From assembly GCA_040307135.1 (NCBI GenBank), contig JAWRKD010000055.1, positions 1 to 13,705 on the forward strand: 13,705 nt of DNA, in the 5' to 3' direction. A model generated the notes under the pieces. That model was not told the origin of the DNA. It worked only from the letters and a program-made list of their open reading frames with translations, and searched no databases. Position 1 is the stretch's first letter, and every line of letters begins with the position of its first letter. Origin of the DNA: Aminidesulfovibrio sp040307135. Its GTDB lineage: Bacteria; Desulfobacterota; Desulfovibrionia; Desulfovibrionales; Desulfovibrionaceae. Positions 1 through 7,020 of the stretch are shown piece after piece. The position numbers and the translations under genes were made by a program.

Positions 1-1588
1 CGGCCGCGCCGGAACGCTCGGCCAGCTTGCGCACCTCGGCGGCCACCACGGCGAAGCCCTTGCCGTGCTCTCCCGCCCGGGCCGCCTCGATGGCCGCGTT
101 GAGGGCCAGGAGGTTGGTCTGCCGGGCGATCTCCTCGATGATGCCGATTTTTTCCGCGATGTTCTTCATGGCCGCCACGGTCTGGTTCACGGCCGCGCCG
201 CCTTCCTCGGCGTCCTTGGCCGCCTGCTGGGCGATGGATTCGGTCTGCCGCGCGTTGTCCGCGTTCTGGCGGATGTTGGCGGTCATCTGCTCCATGCTGG
301 AGGAGACCTCCTCAACGGCCGCGGCCTGCTCCGTGGCGCCCTGGGACAGGGACTGGGAGCTGGAGGAGAGCTCCTCGGAGCCCGAGGCCACGTTCACCGT
401 GGCGGATTGGACCTCGGCCACGATGCCGCGCAGCCTGTGGACCATGTCGTTGAGGGCCTTGGCCAGGGCGCCGATCTCGTCCTTCTGGTCGATGTCCAGG
501 GTATGGGTGAAGTCGCCCCGGGCCATGGCCTTGGCGAACTCCACGCCCTTGGCCACGGGCCGGGTGATGGCCCGGGTCAGGAACAGGCCCAGGACAATGG
601 CCAGGAGCACGCCGGACAGGACCACGGCCAGGGCCACGGCCTGGCTCCGGGCCGCGGCGGTCCGGGCCTGGGCCACCTCGGCGTCGGCGGCCTTGGCCGT
701 AAGGTCCACGGCCTTGTCCAGGATGGCCACGGCCTCGTTCATGCGGTCGCGGCCCTCGCCCAGGAGCAGGGTGGTCATCTCGGCGAAGGTCTGGCGGGCG
801 GCCGCAACCTCCTGGCCCATCTCGTCGAACACGGCCAGGGTCTTGCGCGCGCTGGGCAGGACCTGCCCGGTGAGCAGGCGCGTGGCTTCCTGGCGGTCGC
901 CCGCGGCCGCCAGACGCTTGATTTCGGCCACGCCCTGGTGGAAGGCGGCGTGGTCCTGGCGCACCTGCTCCATGAGCCCGGAGAGGCGCGGGTTCCTGGT
1001 CTGGAACGCGGCCTGGAAGTGGCCGAAGCCGCAGGCCGTGGCATCGCCGCCGCCCTCGAAGGAGCGGCCCGTGAGCAGCAGTTCGGCCACGTCCGTGGCC
1101 AGCTTGTAGTGGTCGCCGCGGAAGCGCAGGAGCTGGGCCTCCAGGGCGTCGGGGTTGGCGATGTCCAGCTCCTGGATCCTGCGCGAGAGCGCCACGGCCT
1201 TGTTGTTCACGGCCGCGGCCCGCTCCATGGCCGCCAGGAAATCCTTCCAGAGCGCGGCCTGCTCCCGGGGCAGGTCCAGGGCCTCGTAGGCCCGGGCCTG
1301 GGCCTTGTAGCGCTCGCGCGCGGCCTGGATGTTGGCGTACTGGCTGTCGCGGCCCTTGCTGTCCAGGTTGGGCGAGAGCAGGGTGCGCAGGCTCTGGTTG
1401 ATGGTCCGGAATTCGGCCTTGACCGCGCCCAGGCAGGCCACGGCGGGCAGCTGTTCCTGGCCCACGTTGCGCAGCCGGTCGCCCAGGCCGCGGATCTCCA
1501 CGATGCCCAGGGCGCCCACGGCCAGGGTGAGCAGGGCCACGAGCAGAAAACCGCCGAGCAGCTTGATGCCGAGCTTCACATCTTTCAT
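1..1588 (-). CDS. Methyl-accepting chemotaxis protein with extracytoplasmic CZB-like sensor (C-terminus cut by window edge)
   Basis: A transmembrane chemoreceptor that would signal to CheA/CheW. 529 residues are visible. TM1 lies at about residues 5-30. An extracytoplasmic helical sensor covers about 31-313, TM2 about 314-336, HAMP about 337-390, and the coiled-coil signalling domain follows, with the conserved tip (TNLLALNAAIEAARAG) near residue 491. The frame runs off the window just after KLAERS, so the returning half of the signalling hairpin is missing. The first part of the sensor resembles a four-helix bundle (4HB_MCP). Residues about 155-265 look like a CZB zinc-binding module: His160, Cys186 in a CGFGHF motif, His213 and His217. 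The ATG at 1588 is chosen because AAGGAG lies 7-8 nt upstream and TM1 follows at once. The MCP identity is certain; the ligand and the zinc role are inference. Confidence 0.93.
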   Translation of the reverse strand, partial: MKDVKLGIKLLGGFLLVALLTLAVGALGIVEIRGLGDRLRNVGQEQLPAVACLGAVKAEFRTINQSLRTLLSPNLDSKGRDSQYANIQAARERYKAQARAYEALDLPREQAALWKDFLAAMERAAAVNNKAVALSRRIQELDIANPDALEAQLLRFRGDHYKLATDVAELLLTGRSFEGGGDATACGFGHFQAAFQTRNPRLSGLMEQVRQDHAAFHQGVAEIKRLAAAGDRQEATRLLTGQVLPSARKTLAVFDEMGQEVAAARQTFAEMTTLLLGEGRDRMNEAVAILDKAVDLTAKAADAEVAQARTAAARSQAVALAVVLSGVLLAIVLGLFLTRAITRPVAKGVEFAKAMARGDFTHTLDIDQKDEIGALAKALNDMVHRLRGIVAEVQSATVNVASGSEELSSSSQSLSQGATEQAAAVEEVSSSMEQMTANIRQNADNARQTESIAQQAAKDAEEGGAAVNQTVAAMKNIAEKIGIIEEIARQTNLLALNAAIEAARAGEHGKGFAVVAAEVRKLAERSGAA

Positions 1589-1637
1589 CGCGGAACTCCT
1601 TCAGTGGCCAGGGCATTTCCGGCTGTGAGGGAGCGGA

Positions 1638-1667
1638 AATTGTTGCATGCCGCGGCCCGCAACAATT
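1638..1667. promoter_or_regulatory. 9-bp inverted repeat upstream of the chemoreceptor
   Basis: AATTGTTGC and GCAACAATT form a perfect 9-bp inverted repeat around a 12-nt GC-rich centre. It sits 50-80 bp upstream of the chemoreceptor start, in an AT-richer patch inside an otherwise GC-rich gap. It could be an operator or a hairpin in the mRNA leader. No convincing -35/-10 pair could be fixed around it. Confidence 0.4.
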
Positions 1668-1695
1668 ACATACACGAGAATCGAGGATTGGGTAA

Positions 1696-1725
1696 TGATA
1701 AAATGGGCGTTTCGCAGGAAACGCC
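1696..1725 (-). terminator. Intrinsic terminator of the RNA helicase gene
   Basis: A perfect 8-bp stem (GGCGTTTC / GAAACGCC, 1706-1725) with a 4-nt loop lies about 38 nt past the helicase stop codon. On the minus strand it is followed by CATTTTATCATT, a modest U-rich tract. It separates the helicase from the downstream chemoreceptor, which therefore probably has its own promoter in 1589-1700. Confidence 0.6.
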
Positions 1726-1762
1726 GGGCGCCGGAGGCGGAGGGAGGAGGGAGGCGGGAAGG

Positions 1763-3256
1763 CTAGGCGGAACGGTCTCCGCCGCCGCTGCGCCGCCGGG
1801 GCCTGCGCCGCCTGCGGCCCGAGCCCTCGGGCCGGGGCTGGTCCCCGTTCTCCCGTTCCGGGCGGCCGCCCTCTCCGGGCAGCACCGGGGCCGCGTGCAG
1901 GCTGCCCTGGTACACCTCGTCCAGGAGCATGGCCAGGAGCCGGGCCCCGTCCTCCTCCTCGGCCAGCTTGCGGACCAGGGGCAGGTAGCGGGACAGGCGC
2001 TCGCGCTCCAGGGGGGTCTTGGTGCGGAAGCGGGTTTCCAGGAGCCCGGCCAGGCGCTCGGCGGCCACCTCGGCCACGTCCTCGTCCGTGGGCAGGGGGC
2101 GGTGGATGAGCTGGATGCTGTAGAGCCGCGCGATGCGCATGAGCTCGAGCTTCTGGATCACGTCCACCAGGGAGATGACCTCGCCCGAGGCCCCGGCCCG
2201 GCCCGTGCGGCCGGAGCGGTGGATGTAGGCCTCGCGGTCCTCGGGCGGGCCGTAGAGAATGACGTGGGACAGGTCCGGGATGTCGATGCCCCGGCCGGCC
2301 ACGTCCGTGGCCACCAGGAAGCGCAGGCTCTTGGCCCGCAGCCGGGCCAGGACCTCCTCGCGCTTGTTCTGGGAGAGGTCGGCGGAGAGCTCGTCCGCAT
2401 CGTAGCCGAACTGCTGGAGCACGGCGGTGACGAAGTGCACGTCGCTCTTCTTGTTGCAGAAGATGATGGCCTGGGCGGGCTGCTCCACCTCGATGATGCG
2501 CATGAGGCAGCGCTCCCGGCCCATGGCCGGGACTTCGTAGTAGGTGTGGGCGATCTCGGCCACGTGGACCTGGGTCCCGGAGAGCGAGAGCATCTCGGGC
2601 TTGTCCAGGAATTCCTCGGCCAGCCGGAGCACGTGGCCCGGGAAGGTGGCCGAGAACATGGAGGAGTGCACCCGGCGCTTGGGCAGGTAGCGCTGGAGCT
2701 CCTTCATGTCCGGGTAGAAGCCGATGGAGAGCATGCGGTCGGCCTCGTCGAACACGAGCATGCGCAGGTGGTCCAGGGTCAGGGAGCGTTTGAGCAGGTG
2801 GTCCAGGATGCGGCCCGGGGTGCCGACCACCAGGTGGGCGCCCTGCTTGAAGGCCTCGATCTGCGGGCCGTAGCCCACCCCGCCGTAGACCGCGATGACC
2901 CGCAGGCCCGTGCCGGCCAGCAGGGTCTCGGCCTCGCGGGCCACCTGGTTGGCCAGTTCGCGGGTGGGCACCAGGACCAGGGCCTGGCACTCGGCGCGGG
3001 AGGGGTCCAGGAGCTGGAGCATGGGCAGGACAAAGGCCCCGGTCTTGCCGCTGCCGGTGCGGGCCTGGACCATCATGTCCCGGCCTTCCAGGAGCGGGGT
3101 CAGGCCCTTGGCCTGGACCGGGGTGAGCGCGGTCCAGCCGGCCCGGCCGCAGGCCAGGCGCAGGGCCTCGGGCAGGGTTTCCAGGGTGATTTCGGGCAGG
3201 GAGGTCCCGGGCTCGGGTGCGGGGACGGCGTCGGGTGAGTGCTGTTCGTTTTCCAT
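1763..3256 (-). CDS. DEAD-box ATP-dependent RNA helicase
   Basis: A 497-residue ATP-dependent RNA helicase of the DEAD-box family, expected to unwind RNA in ribosome assembly, mRNA decay or cold adaptation. The motifs occur in order: a Q-motif region (TPVQ, 45-48), motif I ARTGSGKT (65-72), Ia PTREL (97-101), Ib TPGR (146-149), II DEAD (170-173), III SAT (202-204), IV IIFCNKK (264-270), V ATDVAGRGID (316-325) and VI HRSGRTGR (346-353). After the core comes a helical extension (about 390-450) and a very basic tail (about 480-490, nearly all Arg) likely to bind RNA. No DbpA-type RNA-binding domain is obvious. The start at 3256 has a weak AGGGA element about 8 nt upstream. It lies 65 bp downstream of the NfeD-like gene on the same strand and may be co-transcribed. 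The subfamily (DeaD, RhlE or other) is not resolved, so no symbol is given. Confidence 0.96.
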   Translation of the reverse strand: MENEQHSPDAVPAPEPGTSLPEITLETLPEALRLACGRAGWTALTPVQAKGLTPLLEGRDMMVQARTGSGKTGAFVLPMLQLLDPSRAECQALVLVPTRELANQVAREAETLLAGTGLRVIAVYGGVGYGPQIEAFKQGAHLVVGTPGRILDHLLKRSLTLDHLRMLVFDEADRMLSIGFYPDMKELQRYLPKRRVHSSMFSATFPGHVLRLAEEFLDKPEMLSLSGTQVHVAEIAHTYYEVPAMGRERCLMRIIEVEQPAQAIIFCNKKSDVHFVTAVLQQFGYDADELSADLSQNKREEVLARLRAKSLRFLVATDVAGRGIDIPDLSHVILYGPPEDREAYIHRSGRTGRAGASGEVISLVDVIQKLELMRIARLYSIQLIHRPLPTDEDVAEVAAERLAGLLETRFRTKTPLERERLSRYLPLVRKLAEEEDGARLLAMLLDEVYQGSLHAAPVLPGEGGRPERENGDQPRPEGSGRRRRRPRRRSGGGDRSA

Positions 3257-3321
3257 GCCGGAGTCCCTACCTTACAACCCCGGACAAAACAAGGAGAGGT
3301 GCGGGCAGGCTGCCGAACCTG

Positions 3322-4206
3322 CTAGAGGCCGCCCTTGCGCGGCTCCACCACCAGGATCTCGGGATGGTCGGGCATCTGCTCCAGCACGGCCACCTTGTCC
3401 CCGGGCCGCACGTTGTGGTCCGAGAAGGCCTTGTAGGTCAGGCCGTCCAGCTCCACCTGGCCCGCGCTGAACGGGCCGATGGCGGTCAGGGCCGTGGCCG
3501 TCCGGCCCACGGGGTTGCGCGGCCTGGCCTGGCCGCCGCCGTCCAGGGACAGGTTCATGTCCAGGTCCGCGAGGGGCTTCTGGGGCCGGGGCGCGTCCTC
3601 CACGGTGTCGGTGAGCAAAAGCGGCGAACCGGCCTCCTCGTCGATGGACAGGCGCAGGCTGTCGTCCAGCACCGGCTCCAGGAGGTCGAAGCCCGAGCGC
3701 TCGTCGTCCTCCTCGAACATGTCGAGCACGGCGCTGGGCCGCTTGGGCGCGGGCGGCGGAGTCAGGGCCGCGAAGGGGTCGCCGGACTTGCGCGGCGGCT
3801 TGGGCGCAAAGGGGTCCCGCGGCTTGTCCGGCCCGGGTTCAGGCGCGGGCCGGGCCTTGGGCCTGGGGGCCGGGGCCGGTTTTTCCGCGAAGAAGTCCAC
3901 GGGCTCGGGTTCCCGGGGCGGCCGCCTGCGGGCCTCGCGGGCCTCGGCCTTGCGTTCCTTGCGGCGCTGCTGGGCCCGGCGCAGGGGCGGCCGGAGGACC
4001 AGGAAGGCGAAGAGGGTCCCGGCCAGGGCCGCGCCCGCCTGCACCGCCAGGGCCGCGGCCGGGGCCGCGTAATCCACGGCCGCCGCGGCCAGGCAGCCCA
4101 GGCCCAGGCAGGACAGGATCAGGCCCGGTGCGGCCAGGTCGGCCACCAGGAAGGCCAGGCCCACCAGGACCCAGACCTGGTACGGTATGCTCAGGTCCGC
4201 GAACAT
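3322..4206 (-). CDS. NfeD-like membrane protein with long Pro/Ala-rich linker
   Basis: A 294-residue protein. A hydrophobic N-terminal region (about 9-70, two to three membrane segments) is followed by a basic stretch (76-96), then a low-complexity Pro/Ala/acidic linker (about 97-230), then a C-terminal OB-fold like that of NfeD proteins: GRTATALTAIGP (234-245), a DGLTYKAFSD block (254-263) and VRPGDKVAVLE near 266-276. NfeD proteins are membrane partners, often of SPFH/flotillin-type proteins, with the OB domain on the cytoplasmic side. No SPFH gene is adjacent. Short NfeD proteins usually join membrane and OB parts directly, so the linker of about 130-155 residues is unusual. It carries two DPF motifs (131-133, 143-145) and an acidic patch (164-170). 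Family call is good; role is unknown. Confidence 0.8.
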   Translation of the reverse strand: MFADLSIPYQVWVLVGLAFLVADLAAPGLILSCLGLGCLAAAAVDYAAPAAALAVQAGAALAGTLFAFLVLRPPLRRAQQRRKERKAEAREARRRPPREPEPVDFFAEKPAPAPRPKARPAPEPGPDKPRDPFAPKPPRKSGDPFAALTPPPAPKRPSAVLDMFEEDDERSGFDLLEPVLDDSLRLSIDEEAGSPLLLTDTVEDAPRPQKPLADLDMNLSLDGGGQARPRNPVGRTATALTAIGPFSAGQVELDGLTYKAFSDHNVRPGDKVAVLEQMPDHPEILVVEPRKGGL

Positions 4207-4303
4207 GGAGCCCCATTACGCCAGAGCAAGGCGGCTGACAAGGGCGGAGAGGGTTTGCACCGGCCTTCCGCCATGGTACAGGGAACCCAAAAAGGGGTCG
4301 GCC

Positions 4304-4867
4304 ATGGCCTTGAACCGCGCCGAGATCTTCCGTATCTGGCTGGCCGGGCATCCCCGGCAGCGCCGCCGGGCCCGTTCCATGACCCTGCCCGAGCTGCTGG
4401 ACCTGGCCCGGAGCCAGGGCTTCGAGCTGCGCTCCGACGAGCTGCGAGCGGCCATGGACGCGGCCGAGGAGGACTTCTTCGGCCCGGCGGAGACGCCCCT
4501 GTTCCTGGAGCGGTTCGTGTCCTGGCCCGCGCTGGCGGCCCTGGTCCTGGCCCTGGGCCTGGGCTTCCTGGTCCTGGACCACGGCCGCTGCCTGCGCCAG
4601 AACCAGGAGCACATCAACCCCGAGGCCGTGCAGGCCATGCTCCTGGCCCAGGAGGAGCTGCGCCGCGACCCGGCCCGGGCCGAACTGGCGGTCCGCAGCG
4701 CCCAGGCCGCGGCCGACGGCGCCTGCCGGATCTTCGGCGAGGAGATCGCCTGCGTGCTGACCCGGCGCTACGCCCTGCTGGCGGCCGCCGGAATCCCCCT
4801 GCCGCCCCTCTACGAACCCGGCTACCAGGAGCGCGTGCCCTATTGGAGGCGGCTTCTCGGCCTGTAG
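4304..4867 (+). CDS. Small single-pass membrane protein with Nif11-like N-terminal domain
   Basis: 187 residues, no recognised complete family. Residues about 5-50 resemble the Nif11 domain: an F-x-x-x-L helix start, a P near 17, then LPELLDLARSQGFEL (28-42) and SDELRAA (44-50). A single strong hydrophobic segment follows (about 74-92). A 95-residue C-terminal part has three cysteines (96, 141, 150) and ends in basic and aromatic residues. The Arg-rich stretch at 18-24 suggests the N-terminus is cytoplasmic and the C-terminal part extracytoplasmic. The start at 4304 is chosen because AAGGGG lies about 7 nt upstream. The frame stays open to 4187, but those codons overlap the divergent NfeD-like gene. 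It is a real gene by codon use and membrane pattern; the Nif11 resemblance is inference and its function is unknown. Confidence 0.75.
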   Translation: MALNRAEIFRIWLAGHPRQRRRARSMTLPELLDLARSQGFELRSDELRAAMDAAEEDFFGPAETPLFLERFVSWPALAALVLALGLGFLVLDHGRCLRQNQEHINPEAVQAMLLAQEELRRDPARAELAVRSAQAAADGACRIFGEEIACVLTRRYALLAAAGIPLPPLYEPGYQERVPYWRRLLGL

Positions 4868-4896
4868 CATTGATCCCCCACTCTTTTGATCCAATA

Positions 4897-4910
4897 TGTG
4901 ACTGCTCACA
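4897..4910. promoter_or_regulatory. TGTGA-N4-TCACA dyad
   Basis: TGTGACTGCTCACA has perfect CRP-type half-sites, but the spacer is 4 nt where CRP and HcpR sites have 6. It lies about 100 bp upstream of the cstA -35 box. It may be a variant Crp/Fnr-family site or chance; the spacing argues against a classical CRP site. Confidence 0.3.
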
Positions 4911-4954
4911 CATCTGCGTCACGCACGCGCAGCTCCTGTATTTTTTCCTGTCCA

Positions 4955-4987
4955 ACATCGAGGCAATCGTCTTTATTGCCTCGATGT
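4955..4987. repeat. Perfect 13-bp inverted repeat upstream of the cstA promoter
   Basis: ACATCGAGGCAAT and ATTGCCTCGATGT pair perfectly around a 7-nt loop (4968-4974). Neither strand has a T tract after the stem, so this is not a standard intrinsic terminator. It ends 20 bp before the -35 box, where an activator or repressor could bind. It could also end transcription from the upstream gene by another mechanism. Confidence 0.6.
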
Positions 4988-5006
4988 AATGTTGTTGAGA
5001 TACACA

Positions 5007-5035
5007 TTGACAGCACTAGTTCTCGGCATTAGATT
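5007..5035 (+). promoter_or_regulatory. Sigma70-type promoter for cstA-comFB
   Basis: A consensus -35 box TTGACA (5007-5012), a 17-bp spacer and a -10 box TAGATT (5030-5035, 4 of 6 matches) predict a start near 5042. It is the best promoter match in the window and lies in the AT-rich island. It gives an mRNA leader of about 150 nt before the cstA start codon. Confidence 0.65.
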
Positions 5036-5050
5036 TGATTTGAAAATCAA
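5035..5050. promoter_or_regulatory. Candidate operator overlapping the cstA -10 and start site
   Basis: TTGATTTGAAAATCAA is a dyad with TTGATT/AATCAA arms, placed from the last base of the -10 to about 8 nt past the predicted start, where a repressor would block initiation. The half-sites look FNR-like (TTGAT...ATCAA), but the spacer is 6 nt rather than FNR's 4. The bases just after it (ATTTTC) can also pair with GAAAAT inside it. Confidence 0.45.
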
Positions 5051-5193
5051 TTTTCTTTGTCATATGAGACGCAGGCCGCCTCCCTGGATTCTCCCTCTCC
5101 TCCGAGACGGTGCCGAACATGTTGCGCGGGCGGTTCGGAGATCGCCTGGATCATAGCTGTGCCGTGTTGCAACCTGTGCCGGAGGATTGGGGT
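5042..5193 (+). promoter_or_regulatory. cstA mRNA leader with anti-Shine-Dalgarno and several GGA motifs
   Basis: TCCTCCG at 5098-5104 is perfectly complementary to CGGAGGA at 5180-5186, which contains the cstA ribosome-binding site. An inner hairpin CCGAAC/GTTCGG lies between them. GGA trinucleotides, the core of CsrA sites, occur at 5086, 5137, 5148, 5181 and 5184, the last two within the Shine-Dalgarno. E. coli cstA translation is repressed by CsrA, so similar control is plausible here, but it is inferred. Confidence 0.35.
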
Positions 5194-7005
5194 ATGAATG
5201 CCTTGACGCTTGTGTTCGTATCGCTCTGCGTCTTTGCCATCGCCTACCGCTTCTACGGATTGTTCATCGCCCGGAAGGTCCTGGTCCTCAAGCACGAACG
5301 CGCCACGCCCGCCGTGACCATGGCCGACGGCGTGGACTACGTGAAGACCAACAAGTTCGTGCTCTTCGGGCACCACTTCGCGGCCATCGCCGCGGCCGGG
5401 CCGCTGCTGGGGCCGGTGCTGGCCGCCCAGTTCGGCTACATGCCCGGCGCGCTCTGGATCATCGTCGGCTGCGTCCTGGCCGGGGCCGTGCACGACATGG
5501 TGGTGCTCTTCGCCTCGGTGCGCCACAAGGGCCGCAGCCTGGCCCGCATCGCCGAGACCGAGATCGGCAAGGCCGTGGGCCACGTGGCCAGCGTGGCCGT
5601 GCTCTTCATCCTGATACTGACCCTGGCGGGCCTGTCCATCGCCGTGGTGAACGCCATGGCCGAGAGCACCTGGGGCACCTTCACGGTCTTCGCCACCATG
5701 CCCATCGCCATCATCATGGGCGTGTACCTGCACGTCTGGCGCGAGGGCGACGTGAAGGGCGCGAGCATCATCGGCGTGGTCCTGCTTTTCCTGGCCGTGC
5801 TGGCCGGTCCCTACGTGGTGGAGAGCCCGGCCCTGTCGGCCATCTTCCACCTCTCCAAGAAGCAGATCGCGCTCATCATCCCGTCCTACGGGCTCATCGC
5901 CTCCATCCTGCCGGTCTGGCTCCTGCTCTGCCCGCGGGACTACCTCTCCACCTACCTCAAGATCGGCACCATCGCCATGCTGGCGGGCGGCATCCTCTTC
6001 GTGCGGCCCGAGCTGCTCATGCCCGCGGTGACGCCCTTCGTGGCGGGCGGCGGCCCGGTGATCCCCGGCCCGGTGTTCCCGTTCATCTTCATCACCATCG
6101 CCTGCGGCGCCATCTCGGGCTTCCACGCCATCATCGGCACGGGCACCACGCCCAAGATGATCGGCGACGAGAAGGACGTGCTTTTCGTGGGTTACGGCGC
6201 CATGCTCATGGAGGGCTTCGTGGCCATCATGGCGCTCATCGCGGCCTGCGTGCTGGTGCCCGCGGACTACTTCGCCATCAATGCGGCCCCGGCGGTCTTC
6301 GCCAAGCTGGGGATGAACGTGGAGAACCTGCCCGCCCTGGCCGCGGCCGTGCAGGAGAACATCCAGGGCCGTCCCGGCGGCGCGGTCTCCCTGGCCGTGG
6401 GCATGGCCTACGTGTTCTCCTCCATCCCGTTCATGAGCCATCTCATGAGCTACTGGTACCACTTCGCCATCATGTTCGAGGCCGTGTTCATCCTCACGGC
6501 CGTGGACACCGGCACCCGTGTGGGCCGCTTCTTCCTGCAGGAGATGATCGGCGCCGTGGCGCCCAAGTTCATGGACAAGAAGTGGTGGCCGGGCATCATC
6601 AGCACCAGCGCCATCTTCACCTTCGCCTGGGGCTACCTGGTCTATACCGGCGACATCACGAGCATCTGGCCGCTCTTCGGCATGAGCAACCAGCTCCTGG
6701 CGGCCAGCGGGCTGATCATCGCCACCACCATGATCATCCGCATGAACAAGGCCCGCTACGCGGCCATCACCGCGGTGCCGGGCATCATCATGGCGGTCAT
6801 CACCATGTGGGCCGGATACCTGAACATCGCCAACAACTACCTGCCCAAGGAGAACTATCTCCTGGCCTTCCTGGGCGGGTTCGTCATGGTCCTCATGGTC
6901 ATCGTGTTCGTGGGCGCCATCCTGCGCTGGACCGAGCTGCTCAAGATCCACACCCCCACCAAGGACAACTACGGGGAGGAGGTTCTGGCCACGGTCGAGG
7001 AATAA
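5194..7005 (+). CDS. cstA: CstA-family carbon starvation protein / pyruvate or peptide transporter
   Basis: A 603-residue polytopic inner-membrane protein of the CstA family, whose members import pyruvate (BtsT, CstA) or peptides. Recognisable blocks: the N-terminal YRFYGLFIARKVL (18-30), ADGVDYVKTNKFVLFGHHF (44-62), AAAGPLLGPVLAAQFGY (66-82), HDMVVLFASVRHKGRSL (100-116), and later GFHAIIGTGTTPKMI and GMSNQLLAA. The protein is about 100 residues shorter than E. coli CstA (701), mainly at the C-terminus. The start at 5194 is chosen because GGAGG lies 8 nt upstream and the first membrane helix begins at once; the in-frame ATG at 5110 would add a non-membrane stretch unlike the family. It is 69 bp upstream of comFB and probably co-transcribed with it. 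The transported substrate cannot be fixed from sequence. Confidence 0.95.
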   Translation: MNALTLVFVSLCVFAIAYRFYGLFIARKVLVLKHERATPAVTMADGVDYVKTNKFVLFGHHFAAIAAAGPLLGPVLAAQFGYMPGALWIIVGCVLAGAVHDMVVLFASVRHKGRSLARIAETEIGKAVGHVASVAVLFILILTLAGLSIAVVNAMAESTWGTFTVFATMPIAIIMGVYLHVWREGDVKGASIIGVVLLFLAVLAGPYVVESPALSAIFHLSKKQIALIIPSYGLIASILPVWLLLCPRDYLSTYLKIGTIAMLAGGILFVRPELLMPAVTPFVAGGGPVIPGPVFPFIFITIACGAISGFHAIIGTGTTPKMIGDEKDVLFVGYGAMLMEGFVAIMALIAACVLVPADYFAINAAPAVFAKLGMNVENLPALAAAVQENIQGRPGGAVSLAVGMAYVFSSIPFMSHLMSYWYHFAIMFEAVFILTAVDTGTRVGRFFLQEMIGAVAPKFMDKKWWPGIISTSAIFTFAWGYLVYTGDITSIWPLFGMSNQLLAASGLIIATTMIIRMNKARYAAITAVPGIIMAVITMWAGYLNIANNYLPKENYLLAFLGGFVMVLMVIVFVGAILRWTELLKIHTPTKDNYGEEVLATVEE

Positions 7006-7020
7006 TCGCGGCGTGCGGGC

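Larger units (their letters stand above)
4868..5193. other. AT-rich intergenic regulatory region upstream of cstA
   Basis: A 326-bp stretch without a gene. Its first ~200 bp are clearly AT-richer than the surroundings. It contains three inverted repeats (4897-4910, 4955-4987, 5035-5050), a T6 run (4941-4946), a sigma70-like promoter (5007-5035) and the cstA leader (about 5042-5193). No clean intrinsic terminator for the upstream gene is seen: the T6 run follows only a weak CTGCG/CGCAG stem. Confidence 0.7.

Noticed and set aside
65..3238. Very long open frames antisense or out of frame to the chemoreceptor and helicase genes (including 312-2990 on minus)
   Set aside because: They are rich in Gly, Arg, Pro, Ala and His with no domain. 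They arise from high GC codon bias and overlap well-supported genes.
4207..4240. TTGTCA-17-TAATGG promoter for the NfeD-like gene
   Set aside because: The -10 is poor and the predicted start would coincide with the ATG, requiring a leaderless mRNA.
4897..4910. Classical CRP or HcpR binding site
   Set aside because: Half-sites match, but the spacer is 4 rather than 6 nt; kept only as an unassigned dyad.
5110..5193. Upstream in-frame start for cstA at 5110
   Set aside because: The extra residues are not membrane-like and lack family resemblance; the ATG at 5194 has GGAGG at proper distance and begins directly with the first helix.
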